Below, in pieces: positions 1 through 8,491 of a stretch of DNA of 64,000 bases. The notes under the pieces were generated by a model, which saw only the letters and a list, made by a program, of their open reading frames with translations, ran no database searches and was not told where the DNA came from. The DNA is from Gp7-AA10 sp035636095 (GTDB lineage: Bacteria > Acidobacteriota > Thermoanaerobaculia > Gp7-AA8). The position numbers were made by a program, and so were the translations under genes. The DNA lies in contig DASPZU010000121.1 of assembly GCA_035636095.1 (NCBI GenBank), forward strand, positions 41,169 to 105,168, read 5' to 3'. Position 1 is the stretch's first letter, and each line of letters begins with the position of its first letter.

Positions 1-1440
1 CGAATCGAGGCGTGGCTCGTTGGCAGTGGCAATGTCGGCGTCGACGTTCGGGAAAAGATTGCCATTCGCAATTTCCAGCGGCGCGATCACCAGCTTTCCG
101 AGGATCTCGCGAGCGCGGACGCTGTAGTAGCTGTACGGGTAGGTGTTGAGCAGCGTGTTGAAGGCGGCGTCGCGCTGCTCGAGCTGCCCTCGCCATTCGT
201 GGATTTTCGCGGACCAGAAGAGGGCGTTGCTGAGGTAGTCGCCGTCGGGAAATTCTCTGGCGTAGCGATCGAAAACGCGCAGCGCGTCGTCATAGCGCTT
301 CGCCAGCACATAGGTCCAACCGAGGGTCCAGAGATTTTCACCTTCGGTACCTGCGCCGGCGGTTTTGAGTCCCTTTTCGAGATTGGTAATCGCACGGTCG
401 AGTTTCGGCTCGTCGACGCTGTAGTACTTGGCGCGCAACAGCTTCGCTTCGGCCGCCTGCGGACTCCTGGGATACAAACGCTCGATGCGTTTGAGCGTGG
501 AGAGAAAGATCTTCGGTTCGTCGGCTCGCCAGGCGGCGCGAGCGCGAAGCAGCATCAGCGCCGGATCCTTCAGCTTTTTGGCCTTTACGACATCGTCGTA
601 ATGACGGGAGTTGAATAGCGCGCGCAATCGGAATGACTGGTACTCCCGCGAAGTCACCGCTTTCGGATCGCGTTTTTCGATCCGACGAAGCAAATCGAGC
701 GCCTCATCGTAGTGGTCCTGGCTCGCGAGTTTTCGCGCCAGCGCCAGCGCATCGACGACGCTCAAGGTGTCGATCGGCGCGGCGGCGTAGGTCTGCTCTG
801 TGAAGCGGCCCTGCGGATATTGCGTCAGGAGGCGCAGCCGGATCGCTGCACCGAGGTCATTGCGTCCCGCTTTATCGAGCACGGCAGCGGTATTGACGAA
901 TTCGGCTTCGGTGAGCTCGTCGATCGCGACGTTGGCGAGGTCCTTCACAGCGGTCTCTGCCGTCACGAAGTCACTTGCCTGCGCGTAGAGCCCTGGCAGG
1001 CGCAATCGCGCCAACGTCGCGGCGGAGCTGGCCGGTGCCTCCTGAATGATGCGATTCGCCGCGGCGATCGCTTCAGCAAAGTGCTCCGAATCGCGCTCCA
1101 ATTCGACGACTTTCAACCGCAGCCACGGCGCGACTTCCGGATAGGCATCGGCCGCCTGCTCGAAGAGAGGTACCGAGTTTTCCTGCACAGCCAGCAACGC
1201 CAGGGCCCGACGTCTCGTCTGCGCATCGGCGGAGTTTGTGAGCGTGCGGAGGATGCGAAGGTACTCTTCGACTTTTCCCGCGGCCTTCGCTGCGATCGCC
1301 TCATCGAGTGTCGGAGGAGGCGGCTCGGGCGCGACGACCGGGGCGGGGGGCGGGACGGTTGGTGGGGGTGGGGGAGTCGTTCGGCCGCAGGCGACCACCA
1401 AGGCCGACAACGCGACAACCTGACAACCCGACAACTTCAT
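1..1440 (-). CDS. Lytic-transglycosylase-type lipoprotein, N-terminal part (runs off the left edge)
   Basis: The frame is open from the ATG at 1440 to base 1 (480 codons) without a stop, so the C-terminus lies outside the window. The N-terminus carries a lipoprotein-type signal ending in LVVAC. A Pro-rich linker follows, then a long Ala/Leu-rich helical repeat region with TPR-like pairs (for example LGWTYVLAKRYDDALRVF). This matches the superhelical U-domain layout of Slt70-type soluble lytic transglycosylases; near the edge, YSYYSVRAREILGKL resembles the segment before the catalytic domain. The catalytic Glu domain is not visible, so a plain TPR lipoprotein remains possible. The start overlaps the stop of the upstream GNAT gene by 4 bp (ATGA), suggesting coupling. 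The first codons are made of an 8-bp tandem repeat. Confidence 0.72.
   Translation of the reverse strand, partial: MKLSGCQVVALSALVVACGRTTPPPPPTVPPPAPVVAPEPPPPTLDEAIAAKAAGKVEEYLRILRTLTNSADAQTRRRALALLAVQENSVPLFEQAADAYPEVAPWLRLKVVELERDSEHFAEAIAAANRIIQEAPASSAATLARLRLPGLYAQASDFVTAETAVKDLANVAIDELTEAEFVNTAAVLDKAGRNDLGAAIRLRLLTQYPQGRFTEQTYAAAPIDTLSVVDALALARKLASQDHYDEALDLLRRIEKRDPKAVTSREYQSFRLRALFNSRHYDDVVKAKKLKDPALMLLRARAAWRADEPKIFLSTLKRIERLYPRSPQAAEAKLLRAKYYSVDEPKLDRAITNLEKGLKTAGAGTEGENLWTLGWTYVLAKRYDDALRVFDRYAREFPDGDYLSNALFWSAKIHEWRGQLEQRDAAFNTLLNTYPYSYYSVRAREILGKLVIAPLEIANGNLFPNVDADIATANEPRLDS
1404..1435 (-). repeat. 8-bp tandem repeat, four copies, at the start of the lipoprotein gene
   Basis: Four adjacent 8-mers of the form NNGACAAC (+ strand) occupy 1404-1435 and encode most of the signal peptide of the lytic-transglycosylase-type gene. 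The unit length is not a multiple of three, so gain or loss of one unit would shift the frame six codons or fewer after the start. Confidence 0.8.
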
Positions 1441-1814
1441 CGGGCGACCCTTCTCACCATGCGTGACCCCTCATCGGTGAATCCGACGCGGCGGAGAAAT
1501 TCGCGCGCGTTCCCTGCACCATCAGCGATGAGCCAATCGCGTTCCATCTTGGCCGCCAGCGCCTCCAGCTCGTTCATCATCACCCGCCCGATGCGCTTGC
1601 GACGAAGCTCCGGGACGACGATCAAATCATCCACGCGCACGCCGTTCGACTCGGCCAGGTCGATGATCATCACCGCCACCAGCTCGCCCAGAAGTTTCCC
1701 GATCAGTCCACATGCCGGAACGGCATCGCCCTTGGCGTGGACTTCCAGAAAGCTGCGGACCGCATCGGCGTCGCCGGGCTCGATCGGCCGCACAAAGAGC
1801 CTCTGCCCGCGCAT
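1437..1814 (-). CDS. GNAT-family N-acetyltransferase
   Basis: A 125-aa protein with the GNAT fold pattern: an N-terminal RLFVRPIEPGDADAV strand-helix, a central VDDLIVVPELRRKRIG segment matching the acetyl-CoA pyrophosphate-binding motif A (R/Q-x-x-G-x-G/A type), and a C-terminal AREFLRRVGF segment typical of motif B. The substrate cannot be told from sequence. The stop codon overlaps the start of the downstream lytic-transglycosylase-type lipoprotein, so the two are probably co-transcribed. Transcription starts in the 1815-1936 intergenic region, which is shared divergently with the recombinase gene. Confidence 0.8.
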   Translation of the reverse strand: MRGQRLFVRPIEPGDADAVRSFLEVHAKGDAVPACGLIGKLLGELVAVMIIDLAESNGVRVDDLIVVPELRRKRIGRVMMNELEALAAKMERDWLIADGAGNAREFLRRVGFTDEGSRMVRRVAR

Positions 1815-1936
1815 CTGCTAACGTTTATTGTGTCATGCTTTTACAGCATATTCTACGACCAAATAATTCTTGACAAAGTACGGCGCTCCAATACACTTCG
1901 ACCAGTCCCCTCCAAAAAATTGAGAGAGCCGAAAGC

Positions 1937-2902
1937 GTGACGACAATGAACGTTCAACAGGCGATTGCTAACTTCCTGCAACATGGGCAGGCGGTGCGGA
2001 ATCTCTCCGATCGTACGCTGCGTGCTTATCAATCCGACTTGAGTCAGTTCAATTTGCACGTCAATGACGCCGACATGGTTGACATCACGCCCGAACAGCT
2101 CGAGGCATACCTCGAGAAGCTGGGCACCGGACCGTATCGCGACACTTCCATTCGCAGAAAAGTGGCAGCGCTGAAAGTTTTCTTCCGCTATCTGGAAGAG
2201 AAAGGCGTGGTGAGCGAATCGCCGGCGCGGAAGCTGAAGATCAAGCGCCCGGTCGAGAACCGGATTCCGACCGTGCTGTCGTCGCGCGAAGTTCGATCGC
2301 TGCTGGCCGCTCCGAAGGAACAGATCGCAGAGCTGGCGTCGTCGCGAGATCACTCGCCGGGTGGACGCAACCGTTACTTCTGCGCGATCCGCGACAATCT
2401 GATCCTGGAGCTGCTCTTCTCGACCGGCATTCGCATCGGCGAGCTGGTTGCGTTGAACGTCACCGATGTCAATCTCGACAATCGACAGATCCAGATCACC
2501 GGCCGCGCCACCCGCGGACGCTCGGTAGCGCTGACTTCGGACGTCGTCGTCATCGCGCTGCAGACTTATATCGACCTGCGAAACGAGCGCACCCTCGACA
2601 CGCCGGCGCTGTTTGTGGGCCGATCAGGAACGCGCCTGACCATTTATTCCATCGAGAACATTTTCAAGAAACACGTGCGCCTCGCCGAGATCAAGCGGCA
2701 CATCACGCCGCACGCGCTGCGCCACACCATGGCGGCCATGCTCGTTTCGAGCGGCACCGACATCCGCGAAGTCCAGGAAATCCTCGGCCACGCCTCCATC
2801 CTGTCGACGCAGGTCTACACCAAGCTGCCGATTCAGAAGGGCCGCGGACGGATCTTCACCGATCCGACCTCCATCAAGCTGCCTATCAAGAAGAAGGTGT
2901 AG
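1937..2902 (+). CDS. Tyrosine recombinase, XerC/XerD-like
   Basis: A 321-aa phage-integrase-family recombinase. An N-terminal SAM-like DNA-binding domain (about residues 1-95) precedes the catalytic domain. Visible active-site residues are R166 (TGIRIGEL), H259-x-x-R262 (HALRH), H285 (LGHAS) and the nucleophile Y294 (TQVYTK). The beta-hairpin lysine of XerD (GKG motif) is replaced by R190 in the segment GRATRGRSV. The protein is slightly longer than XerC/D of about 298 aa because of an insert around residues 115-145. GTG at 1937 is preceded by GAGAG; ATG at 1946 is an alternative start. No neighbouring integron or phage genes are seen, so a housekeeping dimer-resolution role is plausible but unproven. 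Confidence 0.85.
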   Translation: MTTMNVQQAIANFLQHGQAVRNLSDRTLRAYQSDLSQFNLHVNDADMVDITPEQLEAYLEKLGTGPYRDTSIRRKVAALKVFFRYLEEKGVVSESPARKLKIKRPVENRIPTVLSSREVRSLLAAPKEQIAELASSRDHSPGGRNRYFCAIRDNLILELLFSTGIRIGELVALNVTDVNLDNRQIQITGRATRGRSVALTSDVVVIALQTYIDLRNERTLDTPALFVGRSGTRLTIYSIENIFKKHVRLAEIKRHITPHALRHTMAAMLVSSGTDIREVQEILGHASILSTQVYTKLPIQKGRGRIFTDPTSIKLPIKKKV

Positions 2903-2906
2903 GCCA

Positions 2907-2981
2907 CCCCTCATCCGGCCTTCGGCCACCTTCTCCCCGCAAGCGGGGAGAAGGCGCTCGCTGAGAAGCGGCGGGTGAGGG
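2907..2981. repeat. Dispersed palindromic element, copy 1 (intergenic)
   Basis: The core is a perfect 12-bp inverted repeat (2929-2940 and 2943-2954) with a 2-nt loop. It is enclosed by outer arms starting CCCTCATCC and ending GGGTGAGGG. The same architecture recurs at 10144-10212 and inside a gene at 62693-62757. It lies just after the recombinase stop and before the stop of the convergent TonB receptor, where it could act as a bidirectional stem-loop. Confidence 0.9.
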
Positions 2982-5951
2982 CTACCAGATCAATCGCAGG
3001 CCAACCTGCATCTGACGCGGATCGCCGGCACCGCTTTGCACGGTTCCATCGAAGTTGAAGATGAGGTTGGTCACTTCCGGGCGATGCAGGTTCTTGCTGT
3101 TGAAGACATTGAATACGTCGAGAGCCGGTTCGAGGGTCACGCTGCTGTAACTGAATGGACGCGACAGACGAAAATCGAGCGAGGAGAACTGATTGTTCTT
3201 CCGACCGAGGTTGCGCTGCGTGACCGAGCCATCGGGATTGATGCGGTCCTGCGGCGTATTGGCATCGGCGCCCGTTCGAGTGATCGACTTCGGCTGCGCC
3301 GAGCGATAGGCGTAACGGAAATTGACATCGAAGCCCGCCGGCGCGTTCCACAGTAACCATGAGTTCAGGCGATGGCGCTGGTCGCGATCGGAATAGCCGT
3401 ACTCCGCGTCGAGATTCGTAACCTTGGCATAGCGGAACGTGAACGGGTCGCGCTCGTTATCGTCGTCCGACTTGTCCTTCGAGTACGTGTAGTTGACCTG
3501 GAACTGCAGGTTGTGCGACGGGCGCTTGGTCACTCCGAACGTCACGCCGTGATAGAGACTTCGGGCGCTCGACTCGACCGTGGTCAGCGTGCCGATGCCG
3601 TTGCTTCCGTCCGATCCGAGCCCGGTGCTCCATGGCGATCCGAGCAGGGGATCATTGCGGTTGACGAACCGCGTGATGTGATCGCCTTTCGCGTAGTTGT
3701 ATTTCACGAGGAACGCGTAATCGGTGATGACCTCCTGTTCCCATGAAACGCTGGCGGCCCTCGTGCGCGGATTGCGGAATCGGCGATCGAACACGAAGAC
3801 GTCGGGGTCAAACGGGGAGCTCACCTGCGACTGCGGAATCAGATTCGGGTAGGCCGGCACCGGCCCCAGGATTCCGGTCAGCGCGCTGTTGCGGAAGAGC
3901 GTCTGGCCGCGGCTGCCGTTGGTCGACCGCGTCGACGCCAGCGTCAGGCCCGGGATGCGTCCGTAATAGATCCCGGCGTTTGCGCGCAGGACTTTCCTGC
4001 CGTCGCCGTTGGGATTCCAGGAAATGCCAAGCCGCGGCTGCCACATCTTATAGTCGGAGGGGATCTTGCCGTTGGAAGGGAATTCCTGACCTTTGACCTT
4101 CTTGCCGATGAACGGTGCGAAGAAGACCTGATTCGGTGGCGTAATCGTATCGGGCTCGATCTCCGCCTCCCAGCGCAACCCATACTGGACGTTCACGTTC
4201 GGCGAAGCCTGCCATGCATCCTGGACGAATGCTGCCGGCTCGTTCTGCGGAATGCTCTGCGTCCCTGCCTGCTCGACAGTGAGTCCGCCCACGCCCGCCT
4301 GCTGCAGGTAGAGCAATACCGGTCCGGTGATGGACGCCGCACCTTTGCAGGCACCGGTCTCGGAGGTCGTGCCGTCGGAGCACTCGACGAACTTCGGATT
4401 GCGGAGGTAGTTGAGGAAGCCGTCGGTCGAGTCGAAGATGTACCGGCCGTTGGCGAAACCGATGAACGTCTGCACGGAATTGACGCGGTTGTACTCGATG
4501 CCAGCTTTGTACGAGTGCGCCCCGCGCAAAATAGATACGTTATTATTTAATTGAAATCTTGTATCATAATATTTAACAGGAATAAAGAACGGTTCCCCGA
4601 AACGGTAGCCGCGCGCGAAGTCGAATGCGGTATCGGGCAAGGGGCGGCTCTGTCCGGTGATGTTCGGGCCGTTGTACGGGCGGGGGCGGTTTTCTCGCGC
4701 GAACTGGAATCGAAACTCGTTGAGCAGCGAATTGCTCATCGTCGAGATCAGCGATCCCGTCCCGGCGTGTGACGAGTCGCGTTCGATCGAGTTCGCGCTG
4801 CGTCCCCACGAATCGACGTCGAACGTTCCGTTTTCCTGTTCTGACCAGGTGTAGTTGTAGCGCAGGGTGGCGATGCTCCGGGCGCTGGCATTCCAGTCGA
4901 CTTTGGCGAGGAACACGCGGGCATCGTTGGTGCGGCGGATCGGTCCGTTTTCATTCGGGCTTCCCAGGCTCGCCATGGCGTCAACGACGCGCTTTTCAAT
5001 GCGATTCGGATCGGTCTGCTTGGTCCCATGCGCCATCTGCACGTCGAGCGCGGTGAAGTAGAACAATTGATCGCGCACGAACGGGCCGCCCAGCGTGAAG
5101 CCGGTCTGCGTCTGCTGCGATTTGAATTTCGGCTGCAGGCTGCCGTCCGGGTTCTTGGCGCGCGAGCTGAGCGAGTCATTCTTCAGCACCACGTGCGCCG
5201 TGCCGTCCATCTTGTTCGTCCCCGACTTGGTGATGACGTTGACGAAGCCGGACGTCGAACGTCCGAACTCGGCGTTAGCGCCATCGGCGATGACGACCAT
5301 CTCCTTCACGGAGTCGAGATTGAACGTGAAGGCAGGACGTTGACCGCCGCGCTGCTCGCCGAAGAAGGGATTGTTGAAGTCGGCGCCGTCGACGGAGATG
5401 TTGTTCTCGATTCCTTTCTGCCCGTTGATGGAGAGCTCGTCGCCGTCGGGACCCTGCACGGTCGTGACGCCCGGTGTCAGCTTCGAGAAATCGAGGAAGT
5501 TGCGGCCGTTGTTCGGCAGCCCGGCCACCGATTTCTGATCGATGCGCGTGGCGCCCTCGGTGCGCGCAGTCTCGATCAGCGGAGCGGCGGCCGTGACGAC
5601 GATCTGTTCGGAAACCGCTGCGGGCTTCAACGTGATCGGCACGGTCAGCGTCTGACCGACGCCAAGGTCGAAGCCTTTCTGCACCACGGTGCCGAATCCC
5701 GCCAGCGTCGCGGTGACCTGATAGGGACCGAGGGGAAGCAGGACGATGCGAAAACGTCCTTGAGAGTCGCTGACGGCGATCTGTTCGAAGTTCGTTGCGG
5801 TGTTTTTCACCGTCACCGTGACGCCGGGAAGCGCGGCGCCGGAAGCATCAACGATCGTTCCTTCGATGACGCCGGTGGTTGCCTGGGATTGGGCGAGAAG
5901 TGAGGAAGCGATCAACAGTGCGAGAAAAATAAGCGCGAAGGTGCGACGCAT
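2982..5951 (-). CDS. TonB-dependent receptor, Oar-like, with carboxypeptidase-regulatory-like domain
   Basis: A 989-aa outer-membrane protein. The signal peptide (MRRTFALIFLALLIASSLLA) is followed by a beta-sandwich domain of the CarboxypepD_reg type (about 27-110, with GTIVDASGAALPGVTVTV and GRFRIVLLPLGPYQV). Next come a plug domain (LPNNGRNFLDFSKLTPGV, then NAEFGRSTSGFVNVITKSGTN) and a beta-barrel ending in an aromatic residue (GLRLIW). Such receptors import large substrates with TonB energy or act as Oar-type adhesion proteins; the ligand is unknown. AAAGGAGG precedes the start. It is less similar to the other receptors here than they are to one another. A 60-bp AT-rich patch (4528-4589) with rare codons interrupts its GC-rich sequence. 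Confidence 0.93.
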   Translation of the reverse strand: MRRTFALIFLALLIASSLLAQSQATTGVIEGTIVDASGAALPGVTVTVKNTATNFEQIAVSDSQGRFRIVLLPLGPYQVTATLAGFGTVVQKGFDLGVGQTLTVPITLKPAAVSEQIVVTAAAPLIETARTEGATRIDQKSVAGLPNNGRNFLDFSKLTPGVTTVQGPDGDELSINGQKGIENNISVDGADFNNPFFGEQRGGQRPAFTFNLDSVKEMVVIADGANAEFGRSTSGFVNVITKSGTNKMDGTAHVVLKNDSLSSRAKNPDGSLQPKFKSQQTQTGFTLGGPFVRDQLFYFTALDVQMAHGTKQTDPNRIEKRVVDAMASLGSPNENGPIRRTNDARVFLAKVDWNASARSIATLRYNYTWSEQENGTFDVDSWGRSANSIERDSSHAGTGSLISTMSNSLLNEFRFQFARENRPRPYNGPNITGQSRPLPDTAFDFARGYRFGEPFFIPVKYYDTRFQLNNNVSILRGAHSYKAGIEYNRVNSVQTFIGFANGRYIFDSTDGFLNYLRNPKFVECSDGTTSETGACKGAASITGPVLLYLQQAGVGGLTVEQAGTQSIPQNEPAAFVQDAWQASPNVNVQYGLRWEAEIEPDTITPPNQVFFAPFIGKKVKGQEFPSNGKIPSDYKMWQPRLGISWNPNGDGRKVLRANAGIYYGRIPGLTLASTRSTNGSRGQTLFRNSALTGILGPVPAYPNLIPQSQVSSPFDPDVFVFDRRFRNPRTRAASVSWEQEVITDYAFLVKYNYAKGDHITRFVNRNDPLLGSPWSTGLGSDGSNGIGTLTTVESSARSLYHGVTFGVTKRPSHNLQFQVNYTYSKDKSDDDNERDPFTFRYAKVTNLDAEYGYSDRDQRHRLNSWLLWNAPAGFDVNFRYAYRSAQPKSITRTGADANTPQDRINPDGSVTQRNLGRKNNQFSSLDFRLSRPFSYSSVTLEPALDVFNVFNSKNLHRPEVTNLIFNFDGTVQSGAGDPRQMQVGLRLIW
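4528..4589. other. AT-rich patch inside the TonB receptor gene
   Basis: About 62 bp with very low GC inside an otherwise GC-rich coding frame. The frame is intact and encodes an ordinary barrel segment (VKYYDTRFQLNNNV), but with AT-ending codons. Similar patches lie in three other genes (14718-14783, 57706-57744, 63710-63750). Confidence 0.6.
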
Positions 5952-6016
5952 GGATCCTCCTTTGTGACCGTTTCAAAGAGTGCCGTGACTATATCACCTG
6001 CTAAACTGCGCGCGCG

Positions 6017-7288
6017 ATGCGCCTGCCCAAGCTCTCGCTCACCACAAAAATTTTTATCGGCCTCATCCTCGGCATCGCCCTCGGCTACTTCAAACACGAC
6101 TGGGGCATCGCGGTCCGGCCGCTGTCGCTCCTGTTTCTCAATCTGATCAAGTCGATCATCGCGCCGCTGATTTTCTCGACGCTCGTGATCGGAATCGCCG
6201 GCACGGGCGATGTCCGGCAGGTCGGCCGGATCGGACTGAAGGCGCTGGTCTACTTCGAAGTCGTCACGACCTTTGCGCTGGTCATCGGTCTCGCTGCGGT
6301 GAACCTGACCAAGCCGGGAGTGGGGGTCAAGCTTCCCCCCCCTTCGCCGACTGTGGCCGGAGCGCTCCCGGCTGCCAAGCCGCAGACTTTTGGCGAGCTG
6401 ATCACGCATCTCGCGCCGTCGTCGATCATCAAGGCGATGGCGGATGGCGACGTGCTGCAGATCGTCGTCTTCTCCGTTTTGTTCGCGCTGGCCGTCACGA
6501 GCATCGGCGAAAAGGCGAAGCCGGTGGTGGTGTGGTGCGAGTCGCTGGCCGACATCATGTTTCGCTTCACCGAATTCGTGATGAAGTTCGCCCCCATCGG
6601 CGTGGGCGCCGCGATGGCCAACACCGTGGGACACTCAGGCCTGGGCGTGCTGAAGAATCTGGGAATGCTCGTCGGCACGCTGTACGGCGCGCTGATCGTC
6701 TTCGTTGTTCTCGTGCTCGTTCCGGTCGCGCTGATCGCGCGCGTGCCGCTCCGCGACTTCTGGAACGCCGTCAAGGAGCCGGCCACGATTGCATTCGCGA
6801 CGACGTCATCCGAGTCGGCACTTCCCAAAGCGATGGAGAACATGGAGCGCCTCGGCGTTCCGCGGCGCATCGTTGGATTCGTTCTGCCCACCGGCTACAG
6901 CTTCAATCTCGACGGCACGACGCTCTATCTTTCCCTGGCCTCGATTTTCGTCGCGCAGGCAGCCGGCGTTCACCTTTCGGTTGGCGAGCAGGTGTTCATG
7001 ATGCTGACGCTCATGTTGACTTCGAAAGGTGTCGCGGGCGTTCCACGGGCTTCCATGGTCATCCTTCTGGGCACCCTGGCGTCATTTCATCTGCCGGTCG
7101 AAGGTGTGATCGTGATTCTCGGCGTCGACGAGCTGATGGATATGGCCCGGACCGCCGTCAACGTCACCGGCAATTGTCTCGCGACAGTCGTGATCGCGAG
7201 GTGGGAAGGGGCATTCCGCAACGAGGAGTGGATCGCGGAAGAGGCGCAATTAGAGGAGGTGACCGGCGAGGCGGCAATCGTGAGCTGA
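6017..7288 (+). CDS. Dicarboxylate/amino acid:cation symporter (DAACS family, GltP/DctA-like)
   Basis: A 423-aa inner-membrane transporter with about eight hydrophobic helices and two re-entrant loops. Family hallmarks are the serine-rich motif followed by TGYSFNLDGTTLY (a variant of the NMDGT motif), and near the C-terminus GVDELMDMARTAVNVTGN, which carries the residues that bind substrate and Na+ in the family. It would import glutamate, aspartate or C4-dicarboxylates with Na+ or H+. The length is normal for the family. No strong ribosome-binding site is visible before the ATG. The gene is divergent from the TonB receptor at 5951. Confidence 0.92.
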   Translation: MRLPKLSLTTKIFIGLILGIALGYFKHDWGIAVRPLSLLFLNLIKSIIAPLIFSTLVIGIAGTGDVRQVGRIGLKALVYFEVVTTFALVIGLAAVNLTKPGVGVKLPPPSPTVAGALPAAKPQTFGELITHLAPSSIIKAMADGDVLQIVVFSVLFALAVTSIGEKAKPVVVWCESLADIMFRFTEFVMKFAPIGVGAAMANTVGHSGLGVLKNLGMLVGTLYGALIVFVVLVLVPVALIARVPLRDFWNAVKEPATIAFATTSSESALPKAMENMERLGVPRRIVGFVLPTGYSFNLDGTTLYLSLASIFVAQAAGVHLSVGEQVFMMLTLMLTSKGVAGVPRASMVILLGTLASFHLPVEGVIVILGVDELMDMARTAVNVTGNCLATVVIARWEGAFRNEEWIAEEAQLEEVTGEAAIVS

Positions 7289-7338
7289 GTCAGGCAATAA
7301 GGAACACGACCGCCTTACAGTGTTGTATTCTCCGCGCG

Positions 7339-7515
7339 ATGAAACGGACGTATCCAAAGTGCAAGAAAGGTCTGCATCGCATGACGCCGGCTAACACCTA
7401 CCGGCATCCCGCCAAAGGCCCGGAGTGCCGCGAATGTAAACGGACCTATATGCGCCGATACATGCGGAAGCTCCGCGCCTCTACCGGGCGAAGACGCAAA
7501 CGCCGTTCCGCGTAA
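7339..7515 (+). CDS. Small basic zinc-binding-type protein (58 aa)
   Basis: A short, very basic protein with a C8-x4-H13...C30-x2-C33 arrangement (CKKGLH, then ECREC). This resembles the zinc knuckle found at the start of many phage HNH-type or 'CxxGH...CRxC' small proteins; the tail is Arg/Lys-rich (RRRKRRSA). No catalytic HNH residues follow, so a nucleic-acid-binding role is only an inference. It stands alone between the symporter and a lipoprotein gene, and no strong ribosome-binding site is visible before the ATG. I do not recognise a named family. Confidence 0.6.
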   Translation: MKRTYPKCKKGLHRMTPANTYRHPAKGPECRECKRTYMRRYMRKLRASTGRRRKRRSA

Positions 7516-7568
7516 CGCAACGCTCGCGCGTATTCATTTTGCATCTCGCGCAAGTGGAGGTGCCTCCA

Positions 7569-8018
7569 ATGAAGAGCGCGGTATCGCTTATTCTCCTCAC
7601 CTTTCTGCTCACTGGGTGTGGATCGTCCACGATGTCGAGCTCGAGTGCTCCCGACGTGACCGTCCATCTTGCTCAGGTGCCCATGCCGACCGACGTCTTT
7701 TACTTTTCGGGCCCCGTCAACATCCAGTATCAGCTCTCGGTGACCAATCCGACCAACGAGCCGATGACATTGACCCGTCTCGATCTGGAGACGTTGGGCC
7801 CGGGTGCGTATTCGCTGCGAACCGCGGCCACACCGATGAATCTGAAGGTGCCGCCGAATTCGACGGCCAAGAATCTGATTTCGGTTTGGGGGCGCGCCCG
7901 GGGTGGCTACTTGTCGGCCAGCGAGCCGGTGACGATCCGCGGGACGGCCTATTTTCAGGACCAGGCGACGCGCAAGTCGTTCGTCAGGATCTTCAGCGAG
8001 AACATTTTTCCGGGCTGA
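7569..8018 (+). CDS. Predicted lipoprotein of unknown function
   Basis: A 149-aa protein with a type II signal peptide (MKSAVSLILLTFLLTGCG; lipobox LTGC). The mature part looks like a single beta-sandwich: alternating hydrophobic strands such as VNIQYQLSVTNPTNEPMTLTRLDLETLG. It resembles domains that extend or cap other beta-rich proteins. The start at 7569 is chosen over the upstream ATG because it begins the signal peptide and is preceded by TGGAGG. I do not recognise a specific function. Confidence 0.75.
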   Translation: MKSAVSLILLTFLLTGCGSSTMSSSSAPDVTVHLAQVPMPTDVFYFSGPVNIQYQLSVTNPTNEPMTLTRLDLETLGPGAYSLRTAATPMNLKVPPNSTAKNLISVWGRARGGYLSASEPVTIRGTAYFQDQATRKSFVRIFSENIFPG

Positions 8019-8058
8019 TCCTACTGACTGCACGAGATTTGCATATTGCTCGGGGCGA

Positions 8059-8472
8059 GTGAGCCAGATTCTCATTGCGGACGACGATCCGGGCATTGTT
8101 CGTTTGCTCAAACTCCTGGTGGAGCGCGAGGGCTTTCTTGTCGATACGGCGCGAGACGGGCGGGAGGCGATCGAAAAGATCGATCACGGATCGTACGTCC
8201 TGGTGCTGCTCGATCTGCAGATGCCGCGGTTCAACGGCTTCGATGTGGTCGAGCACCTGCGCAACAAGAAGCGGCGGCCGGTGGTGTTGGTGATCACGGC
8301 CCTTCCGACCTCTCAGATTTCGAAGCTCGATCCGGCGATCGTTCACGCCGTGATCCGCAAACCATTCGACGTCGAGCTGCTGGCCGCGATCATCAGCAGC
8401 ACCGCCGGAATGCTCAATCGCAACACCTCGGTCCCGGACCGCAGCGCGGACCGGCCAGGCCTGGCGAACTGA
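8059..8472 (+). CDS. Single-domain response regulator (CheY-like receiver)
   Basis: A 137-aa receiver domain with all signature residues: the acidic cluster D8-D10, phospho-acceptor D52 (LLDLQMP), T80 (VITA) and K101 (RKPFD). No DNA-binding or enzymatic output domain follows; there are only about 25 extra residues at the C-terminus. It probably works by protein-protein contact or in a phosphorelay. The GTG start at 8059 is preceded by CGGGGCGA. No histidine kinase is nearby, so its partner is unknown. Confidence 0.88.
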   Translation: MSQILIADDDPGIVRLLKLLVEREGFLVDTARDGREAIEKIDHGSYVLVLLDLQMPRFNGFDVVEHLRNKKRRPVVLVITALPTSQISKLDPAIVHAVIRKPFDVELLAAIISSTAGMLNRNTSVPDRSADRPGLAN

Positions 8473-8491
8473 TACAATCGACCTTCGGCGG

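Noticed and set aside
1869..1895. Sigma-70 promoter for the recombinase (TTGACA at 1870-1875)
   Set aside because: The -35 box is perfect but no acceptable -10 box lies at the right distance, so it was not listed.
1937..2902. Integron or prophage marker
   Set aside because: The recombinase has no attI/attC-like arrays, cassettes or phage genes around it.
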